Source: Rossellomorea pakistanensis
GTDB lineage: Bacteria; Bacillota; Bacilli; Bacillales; Bacillaceae_B
NCBI RefSeq assembly: GCF_016908495.1
Contig: NZ_JAFBDZ010000004.1
Location: 248,001 to 312,000 of the forward strand
Reading direction: 5' to 3'
Length of the DNA stretch: 64,000 nucleotides
Below, in pieces: positions 28,774 to 37,342 of this stretch. The notes below the pieces were generated by a model. The model was not told where the DNA came from. It ran no database searches and saw only the letters and a list, made by a program, of their open reading frames with translations. A program made the position numbers and the translations under genes. The number at the start of each line of letters is the position of its first letter. The stretch's first letter is position 1.

Positions 28774-29010
28774 ACCATGCCCAATTCGTTCGTAATCATC
28801 ATATACGGTTTGATGGTGTTTCTTGGTCCCGACACAATATTTACTTGTCAAATGGGTACGGATAGTGGAATCCTTATAAATGGTACCAGCCCTTTCCATC
28901 TCATCCAGGACCTCTTGGGTTGAAAATTTATTTTTTCCTTTTGCTTTCACAAGTTGCTGTACCACCTGTAACATTTCCTCACGACAGCTCGTCCTTTTCT
29001 TTTTATCCAT
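28738..29010 (-). CDS. Small winged-helix-like protein near restriction relics
   Basis: 90 residues from the ATG at 29010, which has AGGAGG about 10 nt upstream; ten in-frame codons before it lack a site. The segment FSTQEVLDEMERAGTIYKDS, then STIRTHLTSKYC and ERIGHGLYALV, looks like the small helix-turn-helix domain often found with restriction and metallopeptidase genes. No definite function. The 3' end overlaps the M48 pseudogene antisense by 36 bp. It is apparently intact among broken neighbours. Confidence 0.55.
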   Translation of the reverse strand: MDKKKRTSCREEMLQVVQQLVKAKGKNKFSTQEVLDEMERAGTIYKDSTIRTHLTSKYCVGTKKHHQTVYDDYERIGHGLYALVHSPDTM

Positions 29011-29099
29011 TAACCAGATTCCTCCTGTAAATAGAGGCATAATACCTTTCCATGATGTTATGCCTCCTAGTTGCTGTTAATTAAAACTTATAATGAATC

Positions 29100-29886
29100 T
29101 CACCCAATTCCATAATTGTCTGCTACACTTTCAACTTGTTGATTAGAAACAGAGCTTGCTCGAAGCTGTTTCTTTAATCTTTTTCTCATTTCACGCTTCA
29201 CATCTTCTTTTTCTGTCCAGTCAATCACTACATTATCTTGAATAATATCAGTGATAATCTCAGTCAAATCTTTTAAGCTTTCTTGTTCCATTTCAACTGG
29301 AATTTGCTGTTCCAACAACTGATAAACGGCAACTGCTTGGCATCTTTTAGACCGAACGATTGACTCTCCGTTCCATATCCATCATTTCTTCTCTCATGGC
29401 TTGGTATTCTTCCAGAAGTTCTTCAATCGTCAATTAACGGGCCTTGCGTTGCTATATTAACTGCTCCAATCGTTCTTTTATGGATGTGTATTTCACTGGG
29501 TTCTCATCCAGCTTGATTCGGCTTTCATGTTTAATCGCATGTTCCATTTCTGCAGCTTTTGCTTCAGATGTTTTTAACTCATCCAGCTTCTCATCAAATT
29601 TACTGGTTAAAATGTTTACAGGTTCAAATAAAATTTCAGGAGTCGATGGATAAACGTATTCTTCAATCAATTCCCGTATCTTTCCACCACAATCGGAAAT
29701 ATCCATCGTGCCATCATCGCCATAGTAACGGGATTTTGCTAACTTTCGAATCTTGACTAACCACTTCAAGTCATCTACATATGCTTTCGCTATTTGACTA
29801 AGCATAACTATATCTATGCTTTCAGAGAACTTCTTAAAAGCTGTATCGAACGTATTGCGCACATCTTCTGGTTCCAGCACTTTCAA
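29100..29886 (-). pseudogene. hsdR: Relic of type I restriction subunit HsdR (C-terminal part)
   Basis: Two stretches match the HsdR C-terminal domain (DUF3387): 29452-29886 (AYVDDLKWLVKIRKLAKSRY, SEAKAAEMEHAIKHE, SIKERLEQLI) and 29100-29318 (VVIDWTEKEDVKREMRKRL). Between them the same protein is readable only in pieces (TIEELLEEYQAMREEMMDME, then FGLKDAKQL and AVYQLLEQQ in other frames), with two in-frame stops and further frameshifts. The whole helicase and nuclease N-terminus is missing. The gene is dead and was probably truncated by the event that left the 16-bp repeats. Confidence 0.82.
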
Positions 29887-29968
29887 ACAAGCTCTTAAAT
29901 AAATGTGAATCCGACAAAAAAAGAGCTAAGAGACATTGAGGTCCCTTTCAGTTTTACCCTCACTTATG

Positions 29969-29984
29969 ATACGGTTCACCGTAA
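29969..29984. repeat. 16-bp direct repeat, copy 2, with palindromic core
   Basis: Identical to 24168-24183 (ATACGGTTCACCGTAA). It lies about 80 bp beyond the truncated 5' end of the HsdR relic and marks the right edge of the bracketed 5.8-kb segment. Confidence 0.8.
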
Positions 29985-30283
29985 TTAATTCTAAATGTAT
30001 ATTTTTAAGTGTAAAGCTTTTCTTCTCCTTCTCCAAATCTTATAATCTAAAACCTAAACACCATTTTTTCATTTTCCAACCTCAAATCATCCATTTATAG
30101 AAGTGGATAGACATATCAGATAAACTATTTTTCTTTCTTTTGAATTGTATAAGAAAAACTATCTAAATAATAGGAGAACTAAAAGTTAAAAGACATTGTT
30201 TTCCGAGTCAATCTTTTGATAATAGTCCAAGCTCTCTTTACAATATTAATAGAGTCACTATCCAAAGGAGTTGAGTTGATCAT
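29985..30283. other. AT-rich spacer upstream of the alcohol dehydrogenase-like gene
   Basis: About 300 bp without a gene. It must contain the promoter of the plus-strand gene at 30284, but no clear -35/-10 pair stood out. Confidence 0.4.
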
Positions 30284-31279
30284 ATGAAAGCATTCGTCCA
30301 TGAAGGAACGAAAGGATTAGCAGGTACTAGCCATAGGGAAATCGAAGAGGTCCAGCCTCAAGCTGGCGAGGTGAAAGTAAAGCTGAAGTATGCTGGATTG
30401 AATCATCGCGATTTATTTGTGCTGGAGCGTCATAAGGAAAGTGATCCGGCGCTTGTGATTGGGTCAGATGGAGCTGGCGTGATCGAAGCGGTTGGTGAAG
30501 GAGTGACCAATGTTAAACCAGGAGATGAAGTGGTTATCGACGCCTCCCTTGGTTGGCAGAAAAAAAGTGATGCCCCTCCTGTTGGCTTTGAAATCATCGG
30601 TCTGCCAGGACATGGGACGTTTGCGGAATACATTACGGTTCCCGCTCAAAATGTGGAGCCAAAGCCTGCTCACCTCACTTGGGAAGAGGCTGGTGTTCTT
30701 CCGCTTGCAGCCCTTACGGCTTACCGTGCTCTCTTTACTCGCGCTAAAGTAAAAGCTGGAGACACAGTTCTTCTACCTGGGGTTGGCAGTGGGGCTGTTA
30801 CTTATTTATTATTGTTTGCAAAAGCCATCGGAGCACGAGTTATAGTTACTTCCCGATCAGAATTCAAACGGGAACAAGCCCTAAAGCTAGGTGCGGATCT
30901 TGCACTTGACAGCAACAGTGATTGGGAAAAAGAGCTAGATAGAGAGAAAGTAGATATTGCCGTTGAAACCGTTGGAGCAGCCACGTTTAATAAAACATTA
31001 GATCAACTGCGACCAGGCGGGACTCTCGTAACCTTTGGGGCTTCTGCTGGAGATGAAGTCACCATTAATATCCGTAATTTATTCTATAAGCAATACAATC
31101 TACTAGGCACCACGATGGGCAGTCATGAAGAATTCAAGGAAATGCTGGAGCTGGTCAATAAATATAAAATCAAACCAGTCATCGATCAAGTCTTCCGTCT
31201 TAGTGAAACAGCGGAGGCTATGAAGAGATTAGAAGAGTCCGAGCAATTTGGGAAGATTGGAATTGAGATTAGTCGATAA
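30284..31279 (+). CDS. Zinc-type alcohol dehydrogenase/quinone reductase family (YogA-like)
   Basis: 331 residues, medium-chain dehydrogenase fold. The N-terminal GroES-like domain has AGLNHRDLFV and GSDGAGVIEAVGEGV; the Rossmann domain has LLPGVGSGAVTYLLLFAKAIGA and binds NADP(H). The catalytic-zinc cysteine is absent (YAGLNHRD), as in quinone reductases, so it probably reduces enones or quinones and is not a true alcohol dehydrogenase. It resembles B. subtilis YogA. It stands alone and ends in a strong terminator. Confidence 0.82.
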   Translation: MKAFVHEGTKGLAGTSHREIEEVQPQAGEVKVKLKYAGLNHRDLFVLERHKESDPALVIGSDGAGVIEAVGEGVTNVKPGDEVVIDASLGWQKKSDAPPVGFEIIGLPGHGTFAEYITVPAQNVEPKPAHLTWEEAGVLPLAALTAYRALFTRAKVKAGDTVLLPGVGSGAVTYLLLFAKAIGARVIVTSRSEFKREQALKLGADLALDSNSDWEKELDREKVDIAVETVGAATFNKTLDQLRPGGTLVTFGASAGDEVTINIRNLFYKQYNLLGTTMGSHEEFKEMLELVNKYKIKPVIDQVFRLSETAEAMKRLEESEQFGKIGIEISR

Positions 31280-31287
31280 TGTAAAGG

Positions 31288-31326
31288 AAAAGCCCTTTTT
31301 TCATGAAGATAGAAAAAAGGGCTTTT
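31288..31326 (+). terminator. Intrinsic terminator after the dehydrogenase gene
   Basis: AAAAGCCCTTTTTTC (31288-31302) and GAAAAAAGGGCTTTT (31312-31326) form a perfect 15-bp stem. Confidence 0.88.
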
Positions 31327-31381
31327 GGTTTCGATAGTTTCGGTATGTTAATAGGATTAACATTATTGGTGCTATTAAGAT

Positions 31382-31825
31382 CTAACCTTTTTCGGGCATT
31401 AACCTGGTTGACACTGCAATTCGATTCCAAGCATTAATTGCGGCGATCTGCATAATGATTTCTGCCACTTGCTTCTCATCGAAAAAGGTTCTTACTTCCT
31501 CATAAACCTCATCAGGAACGTGTGTATCTGCTACAAGGGTAATCGCCTCCGTCAAAGCAAGTACGGCCCGTTCTTCCTTTGTAAAGAAAGGGGTCTCGCG
31601 CCAAGCATTCAGAGCATAAATACGTTGCTCTGTTTCTCCACGTTCTCGTGCCTCTTTTGTATGCAGATCGATGCAATACGCACATCCATTGATTTGAGAA
31701 GCCCGAATTTTAATAAGTTCTTTCAAGCTTTCATTCATACTTGTGGTCATCAAATATTTTTCTAGACCCACCATTGCCTTATACCCTTCTGGATTTACCT
31801 TCCCCATATTGAATCTTGTTTCCAT
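31382..31825 (-). CDS. Carboxymuconolactone decarboxylase/AhpD-like protein (ECF41 partner)
   Basis: 147 residues. The redox motif CAYCIDLH (C48, C51, H55) is the AhpD-type active site, so a peroxidase or related redox role is likelier than decarboxylation. The ATG follows an AGGAGGA site. It lies downstream of an ECF41-type sigma gene on the same strand, the classic pairing of this sigma group with a carboxymuconolactone decarboxylase/oxidoreductase/epimerase gene, and has a good ECF41 promoter upstream. Confidence 0.87.
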   Translation of the reverse strand: METRFNMGKVNPEGYKAMVGLEKYLMTTSMNESLKELIKIRASQINGCAYCIDLHTKEARERGETEQRIYALNAWRETPFFTKEERAVLALTEAITLVADTHVPDEVYEEVRTFFDEKQVAEIIMQIAAINAWNRIAVSTRLMPEKG

Positions 31826-31922
31826 CGTATCTTCCTCCTAATCTAAAATCAGTTCCTATTTGGGCGACAGGATCTTGCAAAGGCTAGTAGGATTCATTCC
31901 TTATATCCCCTGTCACGTATAA

Positions 31923-31949
31923 GACAAATGAGGTCTTTAGTTTGTGACA
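31923..31949 (-). promoter_or_regulatory. ECF41-type promoter of the AhpD-like gene
   Basis: On the minus strand TGTCACA (31949-31943) is followed after exactly 16 nt by TGTC (31926-31923). The published ECF41 promoter is TGTCACA-N16-CGTC, so only one base differs. It lies directly between the sigma gene terminator and the target gene. Confidence 0.75.
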
Positions 31950-31984
31950 AAAAAAGAAAAGAGATCTAAAAAATGATCTCTTTT
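31950..31984 (-). terminator. Intrinsic terminator of the ECF41 sigma gene
   Basis: AAAAGAGATC (31957-31966) pairs with GATCTCTTTT (31975-31984). On the minus strand a T-rich tail runs straight into the TGTCACA of the next promoter. Confidence 0.78.
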
Positions 31985-31994
31985 CGATGGATGA

Positions 31995-32867
31995 CTAGCG
32001 AACTAGAATATGCTGTAATTTATCGGGATTGACAACGATATAGATTCTTCTAATCGATGTTCCGCTTTCATCCCACTCAAAGCAAATGGCTGTCTTTGCA
32101 CCGTCTTTATTGATTTCTAAGAACCCGGCTTGACCATTGATGATGGTTGGTTGAATCTCTGATTGTAGGAATCCGCGTGGAACGACGGACTCCAGAAAGG
32201 TCTGTATTCGCTCTTTGCCCAGAATCGGGAAAATAGCGGCACGCACTTTCCCTCCTCCATCGGTAACAAGGATGGCATCTGTTGTCAGTAAATGAATAAA
32301 CTCTTCAAAATTTCCTGTTTTGGAGCCTTGGATAAAGGAATGAATCATCTTTTCAGTATGAACAGATGGCTGCGGATGTACGGGAACCTCACGCTCGATC
32401 TTCTCCTTGCAGCGGCTGTAAATCTTACGGCAATTGGCTTCTGATTTGTTTACCATCTCAGCGATTTCCCCATAATCGTACCTTAATGCTTCCCTTAAGA
32501 CGAATACAGCCCTTTCAACAGGTGTTAATTTCTCTAACAGGACAAGAAAGGCATAGGATACGCTTTCGTTTTGAAGGATGGTTTCCATAGGATTTTGTTT
32601 CGCCAAATCGACTTCTGGCTCGGGAAGCCACTCTCCTGTATACACTTCTCTCTTTTTCCGAGCTGATTGTAGGATGTTCAAACAATGGTTCGTCGTCATT
32701 TTCAGTAAATAGGCCTTCTTATTTCTAATAGCGTCTTTATCCATCGTTTGACTTTTAAGAAGGATATCCTGGGCTGCATCTTCTGCCTCACTAACCGAAC
32801 CAAGCAGACGATAAGCAACAGAGTAAACAAAAGTCCGATACGTTCTATACAACGTTTCAAAGTCCAT
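31995..32867 (-). CDS. ECF41-group sigma factor with SnoaL-like C-terminal domain
   Basis: 290 residues from the ATG at 32867 (GGAGAGA site; the frame extends 23 codons further without a site). Residues 1-160 are sigma regions 2 and 4 (MDFETLYRTYRTFVYSVAYR, SEAEDAAQDI, LREALRYDYGEIAEMVNKSE). Residues about 175-290 form the NTF2/SnoaL-like extension with TDGGGKVRA, close to the DGGGR motif of ECF41 proteins, where the extension controls activity in place of an anti-sigma factor. It likely drives the adjacent AhpD-like gene. Confidence 0.9.
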   Translation of the reverse strand: MDFETLYRTYRTFVYSVAYRLLGSVSEAEDAAQDILLKSQTMDKDAIRNKKAYLLKMTTNHCLNILQSARKKREVYTGEWLPEPEVDLAKQNPMETILQNESVSYAFLVLLEKLTPVERAVFVLREALRYDYGEIAEMVNKSEANCRKIYSRCKEKIEREVPVHPQPSVHTEKMIHSFIQGSKTGNFEEFIHLLTTDAILVTDGGGKVRAAIFPILGKERIQTFLESVVPRGFLQSEIQPTIINGQAGFLEINKDGAKTAICFEWDESGTSIRRIYIVVNPDKLQHILVR

Positions 32868-33101
32868 CCAATCTCTCCATTCTACACCGGGTTTCACTAT
32901 AAAATTATATACTATGACCCCGCAGTTTGAATGCAAAGATAGATGATTAAAAAATAAAATAAATTATATGAGAACAGGGACACCAGAATACCGATGCCCC
33001 TAAATAATTCGCAACAAGTCTTTTACTGCTCGTTTCCATCTTTTTCACCGTTCTCTAAGTTCAATAACTATGGTCTCAAACAAACCATTCATCTATCTTT
33101 T

Positions 33102-33485
33102 CTATTCTTCATGATGATAATGAAACTCTATCAAATTCCCATCCGGATCACTGACATACACTTGATACCAACCTGCAGCGTTACTCGGGATCGTTAACTT
33201 CGAAACATGATGGTCTTCCATACGCTTGATAAACGCTTCGATATCTGTCACACGAATAGCAAAATGACCATCAGCACTGTCTAATTCAACCGTTCCTCTT
33301 AATGTTTTTCCTTCGTGATAAACGATCAAATGCAGCTGGGTGTTTCCGATTTGATACCATGCACCACGTGTATCGAAATTCGGTCTCTCGATTTCTTCAA
33401 AGCCGATAATCTTACCATAGAAGTGCTTTGCCCGTTCAAGGTCTGTCACGATTAACGAAACATGGTGAATCCCGGTGTATTCCAT
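33102..33485 (-). CDS. VOC/glyoxalase-family protein
   Basis: 127 residues from the ATG at 33485 (AGGAGG, 6 nt spacing). The opening YTGIHHVSLIVTDLERAKHFY and the closing YVSDPDGNLIEFHYH are typical of the vicinal-oxygen-chelate fold; the metal ligands His near the start and Glu in LIEFH are present. It is last in the LacI-controlled sugar operon, 28 bp after a Gfo/Idh/MocA gene. A role as isomerase or dioxygenase-like enzyme on a sugar intermediate is possible but not shown. Confidence 0.8.
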   Translation of the reverse strand: MEYTGIHHVSLIVTDLERAKHFYGKIIGFEEIERPNFDTRGAWYQIGNTQLHLIVYHEGKTLRGTVELDSADGHFAIRVTDIEAFIKRMEDHHVSKLTIPSNAAGWYQVYVSDPDGNLIEFHYHHEE

Positions 33486-33513
33486 TAGAAGCCTCCTGTT
33501 AAGCATTTTTCTC

Positions 33514-34617
33514 TTATACATCTAATCCATTCTTTGGAAGATTCATGGGAAATGGAGCTGGTTGATCACAGCTGCTTTTCACTTCATAATGCTTTCCTTC
33601 TTCTGAAGCAATATGGAAGCCATGCATAAGCTCCAACACATGATAAGCCATTTGTCCGTTGGCTCGATGGGCTCTTCCGTTTTGAATGGCGTAGGCCATG
33701 TCCAAAACGCCAAGACCTCGGCTGTTTTCCGTGAATCCGTGTGTTAACGGAATTTCGGTAAAATCCGTCTGGTGATGCTGTTTTATATAAACCGGTCCGT
33801 CGAATGTGTTAGGGTCCGGAACAATCATTGAACCCGTTGTTCCATGAATTTCGATATGGGGAGTTCGTGAACCCCAGACATCAAAGCTCGTAATGATCGT
33901 GCCGACTGCTCCATTTTCAAAATCCATGATTCCTGCGATATGTGTCGGGGTTTCGACTGGGAAGGTTCTTCCGTAATTCAATTCATTCGTGATCGATCTT
34001 TCCTTAAATGACATTTTTGCGGAGCCTGTCACACGGCGAATCGATCCCATTAGATTGACTAATGCCGTAAGATAATACGGTCCCATGTCAAACATCGGTC
34101 CCGCCCCTTTTTGGTATAAGAAATCTGGATTGGGATGGAAGCTTTCCGGTCCGTGGTACATCATAAAGGCTGTTGCCGCAATAGGCTCCCCAATCCAGCC
34201 GTCATCAATTAGCTTTCGGCAGGTTTGAATTCCTCCCCCTAAAAAGGTATCTGGAGCGGACCCTACTAATAGTCCTTTTTCTTCCGCGAGTGAAAGGATT
34301 TTTTTCGCATCTTCCAATTCTATAGCTAGAGGCTTCTCCCCGTAAGTGTGTTTTCCTGCTTCAAGTGCTTTGAGATGAATTTCCGCATGGGCACTTGGGA
34401 TCGTTAAATTGATGACAATCTCAATTTCCGGATCAGCAAGTAATTCTTCCACTGTACATGCTTTTGGAACATTGAACTCTTCAGCACTTGCTCTTGCTCT
34501 TTCCATATCCAAATCCGCACAAGCGACAATATCTAAGACCTCAAATTTTTTCCCTGCCTCAAAATAAATCGAACTGATATTTCCGCAACCGATAATTCCT
34601 ACTTTCACTTTTCTCAT
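33514..34617 (-). CDS. Gfo/Idh/MocA-family sugar dehydrogenase (second copy)
   Basis: 367 residues. The Rossmann start VKVGIIGCGNISSIYF binds NAD(P), and GKHTYGEKPLAIELEDAK carries the conserved EKP lysine of the family. The C-terminal beta-sheet domain contains GPMFDMGPYYL, the usual catalytic D-x3-H region altered to D-x3-Y. It oxidises or reduces a sugar hydroxyl. The operon also has a second, more canonical member, suggesting sequential redox steps on one substrate. Confidence 0.85.
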   Translation of the reverse strand: MRKVKVGIIGCGNISSIYFEAGKKFEVLDIVACADLDMERARASAEEFNVPKACTVEELLADPEIEIVINLTIPSAHAEIHLKALEAGKHTYGEKPLAIELEDAKKILSLAEEKGLLVGSAPDTFLGGGIQTCRKLIDDGWIGEPIAATAFMMYHGPESFHPNPDFLYQKGAGPMFDMGPYYLTALVNLMGSIRRVTGSAKMSFKERSITNELNYGRTFPVETPTHIAGIMDFENGAVGTIITSFDVWGSRTPHIEIHGTTGSMIVPDPNTFDGPVYIKQHHQTDFTEIPLTHGFTENSRGLGVLDMAYAIQNGRAHRANGQMAYHVLELMHGFHIASEEGKHYEVKSSCDQPAPFPMNLPKNGLDV

Positions 34618-34662
34618 CGTACTCCCTCTCTTTCTAATGGATGGATAGTTTTTATAATACTT

Positions 34663-36039
34663 TTAAGAGTGATTTCTCATCTCTAATTCCTTAATAATCT
34701 CAGCATGGTTTTGATCCAATTTATAGAACGCTAGCGTAATCACCTGGAGAATTGTAAAGGCGATGAGCCCGGCAAATAGTAAGAATCGGATCATACTTAA
34801 CGCACTTTCTGTAATCGCATCAGGGTTATATCCTGCCCACCCTAAAGCATAAGCGACCAATGCAGAACCAATCGCAATCCCAAATTTGGTTGCAAAGCTG
34901 TACCCTGAATAAAGCAGCCCCTCTGTTCTCTGACCAAATTTCCATTCCTGATAATCGATGGTGTCGGCTAACATCGCAAAGTTTGCGGCACCGTTTATCC
35001 CGATTAAGGTTAAAGCGATAAAAAACACAGTGGCAAACAGGATAGTGGACCCATCCTCTAAAAAGATTAATAGAACAAATAATGGAACAGATGCCGAAAG
35101 TAGGATGATACTGCCATTTCGATTTCCTAACCGCTTCAAAGCCCAAGGTGCAATCGCCCCGCCGGCAAAATTCGCCACACTTGCCAACGTTAAATAAAGT
35201 GGAACCAATGCTGGTTGTTCAAGCACATAGGTGACATAATAGATGAGAACACCGAATAGGACACCGATTCTTAGAAACTGGACGATGGAGTTAATCGAAA
35301 TCACGACCCAAGGCTGATTCTTAAGCATATTGGAAAAAGATTTGCCGACTTTCACATTACTTCCAGCTCCGAGATGATCCGAGTACCGTTCCTTACAATT
35401 TTTAAAAGTAATAAAGAATAAGATCACTCCGACGATTGAATATACGGCCATCGTAATAGGAAATCCTACCTGCAGATTGCCGTTGCCAAAGAACTCTACT
35501 AACGGCATCGTCAGAGCGGAAACAATAATGGTCCCGACGGCTAGTCCCATCATTCTGAAGCTGCCTAATTGTGATTTTTCATTTGAATCCCTCGTCATCG
35601 TCGACATTAATGCTCCATAAGGAAGATTGATCGCAGTATAGATCATTCCCAGCAAGAAATAGGTAATATAGGCATACACTAATTTTCCCGTATCCGAAAA
35701 ATCCGGTGTAATAAACGTCAATACACTTAGAATTCCAAAGGGGATCGATAGGTAAAGTAAATAAGGCCTTGTTTTCCCATGCCTACTCTTTGTTTTATCG
35801 ACAATTACGCCCATCATTGGATCGTTAATTGCATCCCATATTCTCGTAATCAAGAAAAGCGTCCCGACTGCTGCAGCAGAGATTCCAAAAATGTCTGTGT
35901 AGAAAAAGAGTAAATAGGCTGATGTCATCCCCCAAACAAAATTCGAAGCTAAATCTCCTAAACCATAACTTACCTTTTCCTTCGTCCCTAACTTATCTGA
36001 TTGAAGTTCAACGCTTGTATCCGCTTTCAAAATAGCCAC
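34663..36039 (-). CDS. GPH-family sugar:cation symporter
   Basis: 458 residues from a GTG start with an AAGGGG site. About 12 transmembrane helices. KEKVSYGLGDLASNFVWGM and IWDAINDPMMGVIVDKTKSRHGKTRPYLL are signatures of the glycoside-pentoside-hexuronide symporters (MelB/UidB type). It should import the substrate of the surrounding dehydrogenases and isomerase. The sugar is not identifiable from sequence. Confidence 0.87.
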   Translation of the reverse strand: MAILKADTSVELQSDKLGTKEKVSYGLGDLASNFVWGMTSAYLLFFYTDIFGISAAAVGTLFLITRIWDAINDPMMGVIVDKTKSRHGKTRPYLLYLSIPFGILSVLTFITPDFSDTGKLVYAYITYFLLGMIYTAINLPYGALMSTMTRDSNEKSQLGSFRMMGLAVGTIIVSALTMPLVEFFGNGNLQVGFPITMAVYSIVGVILFFITFKNCKERYSDHLGAGSNVKVGKSFSNMLKNQPWVVISINSIVQFLRIGVLFGVLIYYVTYVLEQPALVPLYLTLASVANFAGGAIAPWALKRLGNRNGSIILLSASVPLFVLLIFLEDGSTILFATVFFIALTLIGINGAANFAMLADTIDYQEWKFGQRTEGLLYSGYSFATKFGIAIGSALVAYALGWAGYNPDAITESALSMIRFLLFAGLIAFTILQVITLAFYKLDQNHAEIIKELEMRNHS

Positions 36040-36174
36040 TTAGTTCAACCCCTTTTTCTTCATTTTCTTGTCTGACAAGCCTTCAATAATTCATTTCATC
36101 ATGGTTAAAAGGTTTTTTCTCAAATAAGCTGCAGGAGTCAGGATAATTTTGTCAATAGTCTGAATCTTTTTAAG

Positions 36175-36217
36175 AAAAAAATAGGAAGCCTTGCTCCCTT
36201 CACTGAAAAGGGAGCAG
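36175..36217 (-). terminator. Intra-operon hairpin between dehydrogenase and transporter genes
   Basis: GCTCCCTT (36193-36200) pairs with AAGGGAGC (36208-36215), followed on the minus strand after about 10 nt by a T-rich run (about 36181-36175). It starts 8 nt past the stop of the upstream dehydrogenase, so it may lower expression of the transporter and later genes. Confidence 0.55.
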
Positions 36218-36222
36218 TTCCT

Positions 36223-37320
36223 TCAACTAAGTTCAATCGCTTTTCCGGTTTCTGACGATTGATAGATTGCTTCTAAAATACGTGTAACTACATAAGCTTC
36301 TTCAGGTTTTACCAACGGTTCCTTATCTTCCAAAATAGCCTCAATCCACTGCTTGGCTTCTAAATAGCCGGCATCGACTTCCTGGCCTTCAAAATAAGCC
36401 ACACTCGAGCCTGCCGATGTTTCCGATTCGATCATTTGGTTGTATTTTGTGGTGTTAAAGGTGATGTACCCTTTGTTATCCCAGGCTTCGCCAAACATTT
36501 CTGCTCCTGCTTCTGTTCCGCATAAGGTCACCTGGGCTTCTTTTCCACGGATCATATTTAATGCCCATGAAGACTCCAGCATAATGGTGGCACCATTCTC
36601 CATTTTGATATAGCCGAAGGCAGAATCCTCCACCTGATACTCCTCTGGATTCCAAGGTCCGAAGATATTGCCCTCCGGCTTATCCTTCAGCTTCTGAAAA
36701 GCAGAGCCCACAACCAACACTGGTTTGTAGTTGTTCATCATCCATAAGGCAAGATCCAAGGCATGGGTCCCGATGTCAATGAGGGGACCGCCACCTTGTT
36801 TCTCTTTATCCATAAACACTCCCCAAGTCGGGACCCCTCGACGGCGGATCGCATGGGCTTTGGCAAAATAGACCTCACCTAAATCACCTGCTTCACATGC
36901 TTGGTGCAACGTTAGGGAATCATTCCTGAAACGATTTTGATAGCCGATGGTTAGTTTCTTGCCTGTACGTTTAGCCGCATCCAGCATTTTTTTCGCTTCT
37001 TCTGAGTTAATCGCCATTGGCTTTTCACACATGACATGCTTTCCAGCTTCAAGCGCATCAACGGTGATCATAGAATGCGAGATATTGGGTGTACACACAT
37101 GGACAGCATCAATGGAACCGTCTTTTAATAACTCTTTGTAATCCGTATAGACTCGGGCATTTTCGTCACCGAATTCTTTCAATGCCTTCTCCGCCCGTTC
37201 TTGAACGGTGTCGCAAAACGCTGTCAATTCGACTTTACTTGTTAATTTTGATAGCGCAGGTAAGTGCTTTTGAAAGGCAATCCCCCCACACCCAATGATG
37301 GCGATTTTTACCTTTGTCAT
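36223..37320 (-). CDS. Gfo/Idh/MocA-family sugar dehydrogenase
   Basis: 365 residues from the ATG at 37320, with AGAGGTGG upstream (an in-frame GTG three codons earlier lies in the site). The NAD(P)-binding start KVKIAIIGCGGIAFQKHL, the catalytic-lysine motif MCEKPMA, and GPLIDIGTHALDLALWMM (D-x3-H) show a complete active site. It lies 22 bp after the isomerase gene and is the second enzyme gene of the operon. It probably oxidises a sugar to its 3-keto form or reverses that step. Confidence 0.87.
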   Translation of the reverse strand: MTKVKIAIIGCGGIAFQKHLPALSKLTSKVELTAFCDTVQERAEKALKEFGDENARVYTDYKELLKDGSIDAVHVCTPNISHSMITVDALEAGKHVMCEKPMAINSEEAKKMLDAAKRTGKKLTIGYQNRFRNDSLTLHQACEAGDLGEVYFAKAHAIRRRGVPTWGVFMDKEKQGGGPLIDIGTHALDLALWMMNNYKPVLVVGSAFQKLKDKPEGNIFGPWNPEEYQVEDSAFGYIKMENGATIMLESSWALNMIRGKEAQVTLCGTEAGAEMFGEAWDNKGYITFNTTKYNQMIESETSAGSSVAYFEGQEVDAGYLEAKQWIEAILEDKEPLVKPEEAYVVTRILEAIYQSSETGKAIELS

Positions 37321-37342
37321 GTCAACCACCTCTCGTTCTTTC

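Noticed and set aside
24168..29984. Palindromic 16-mers as a CRISPR array
   Set aside because: Only two copies 5.8 kb apart; no regular spacers and no cas genes.
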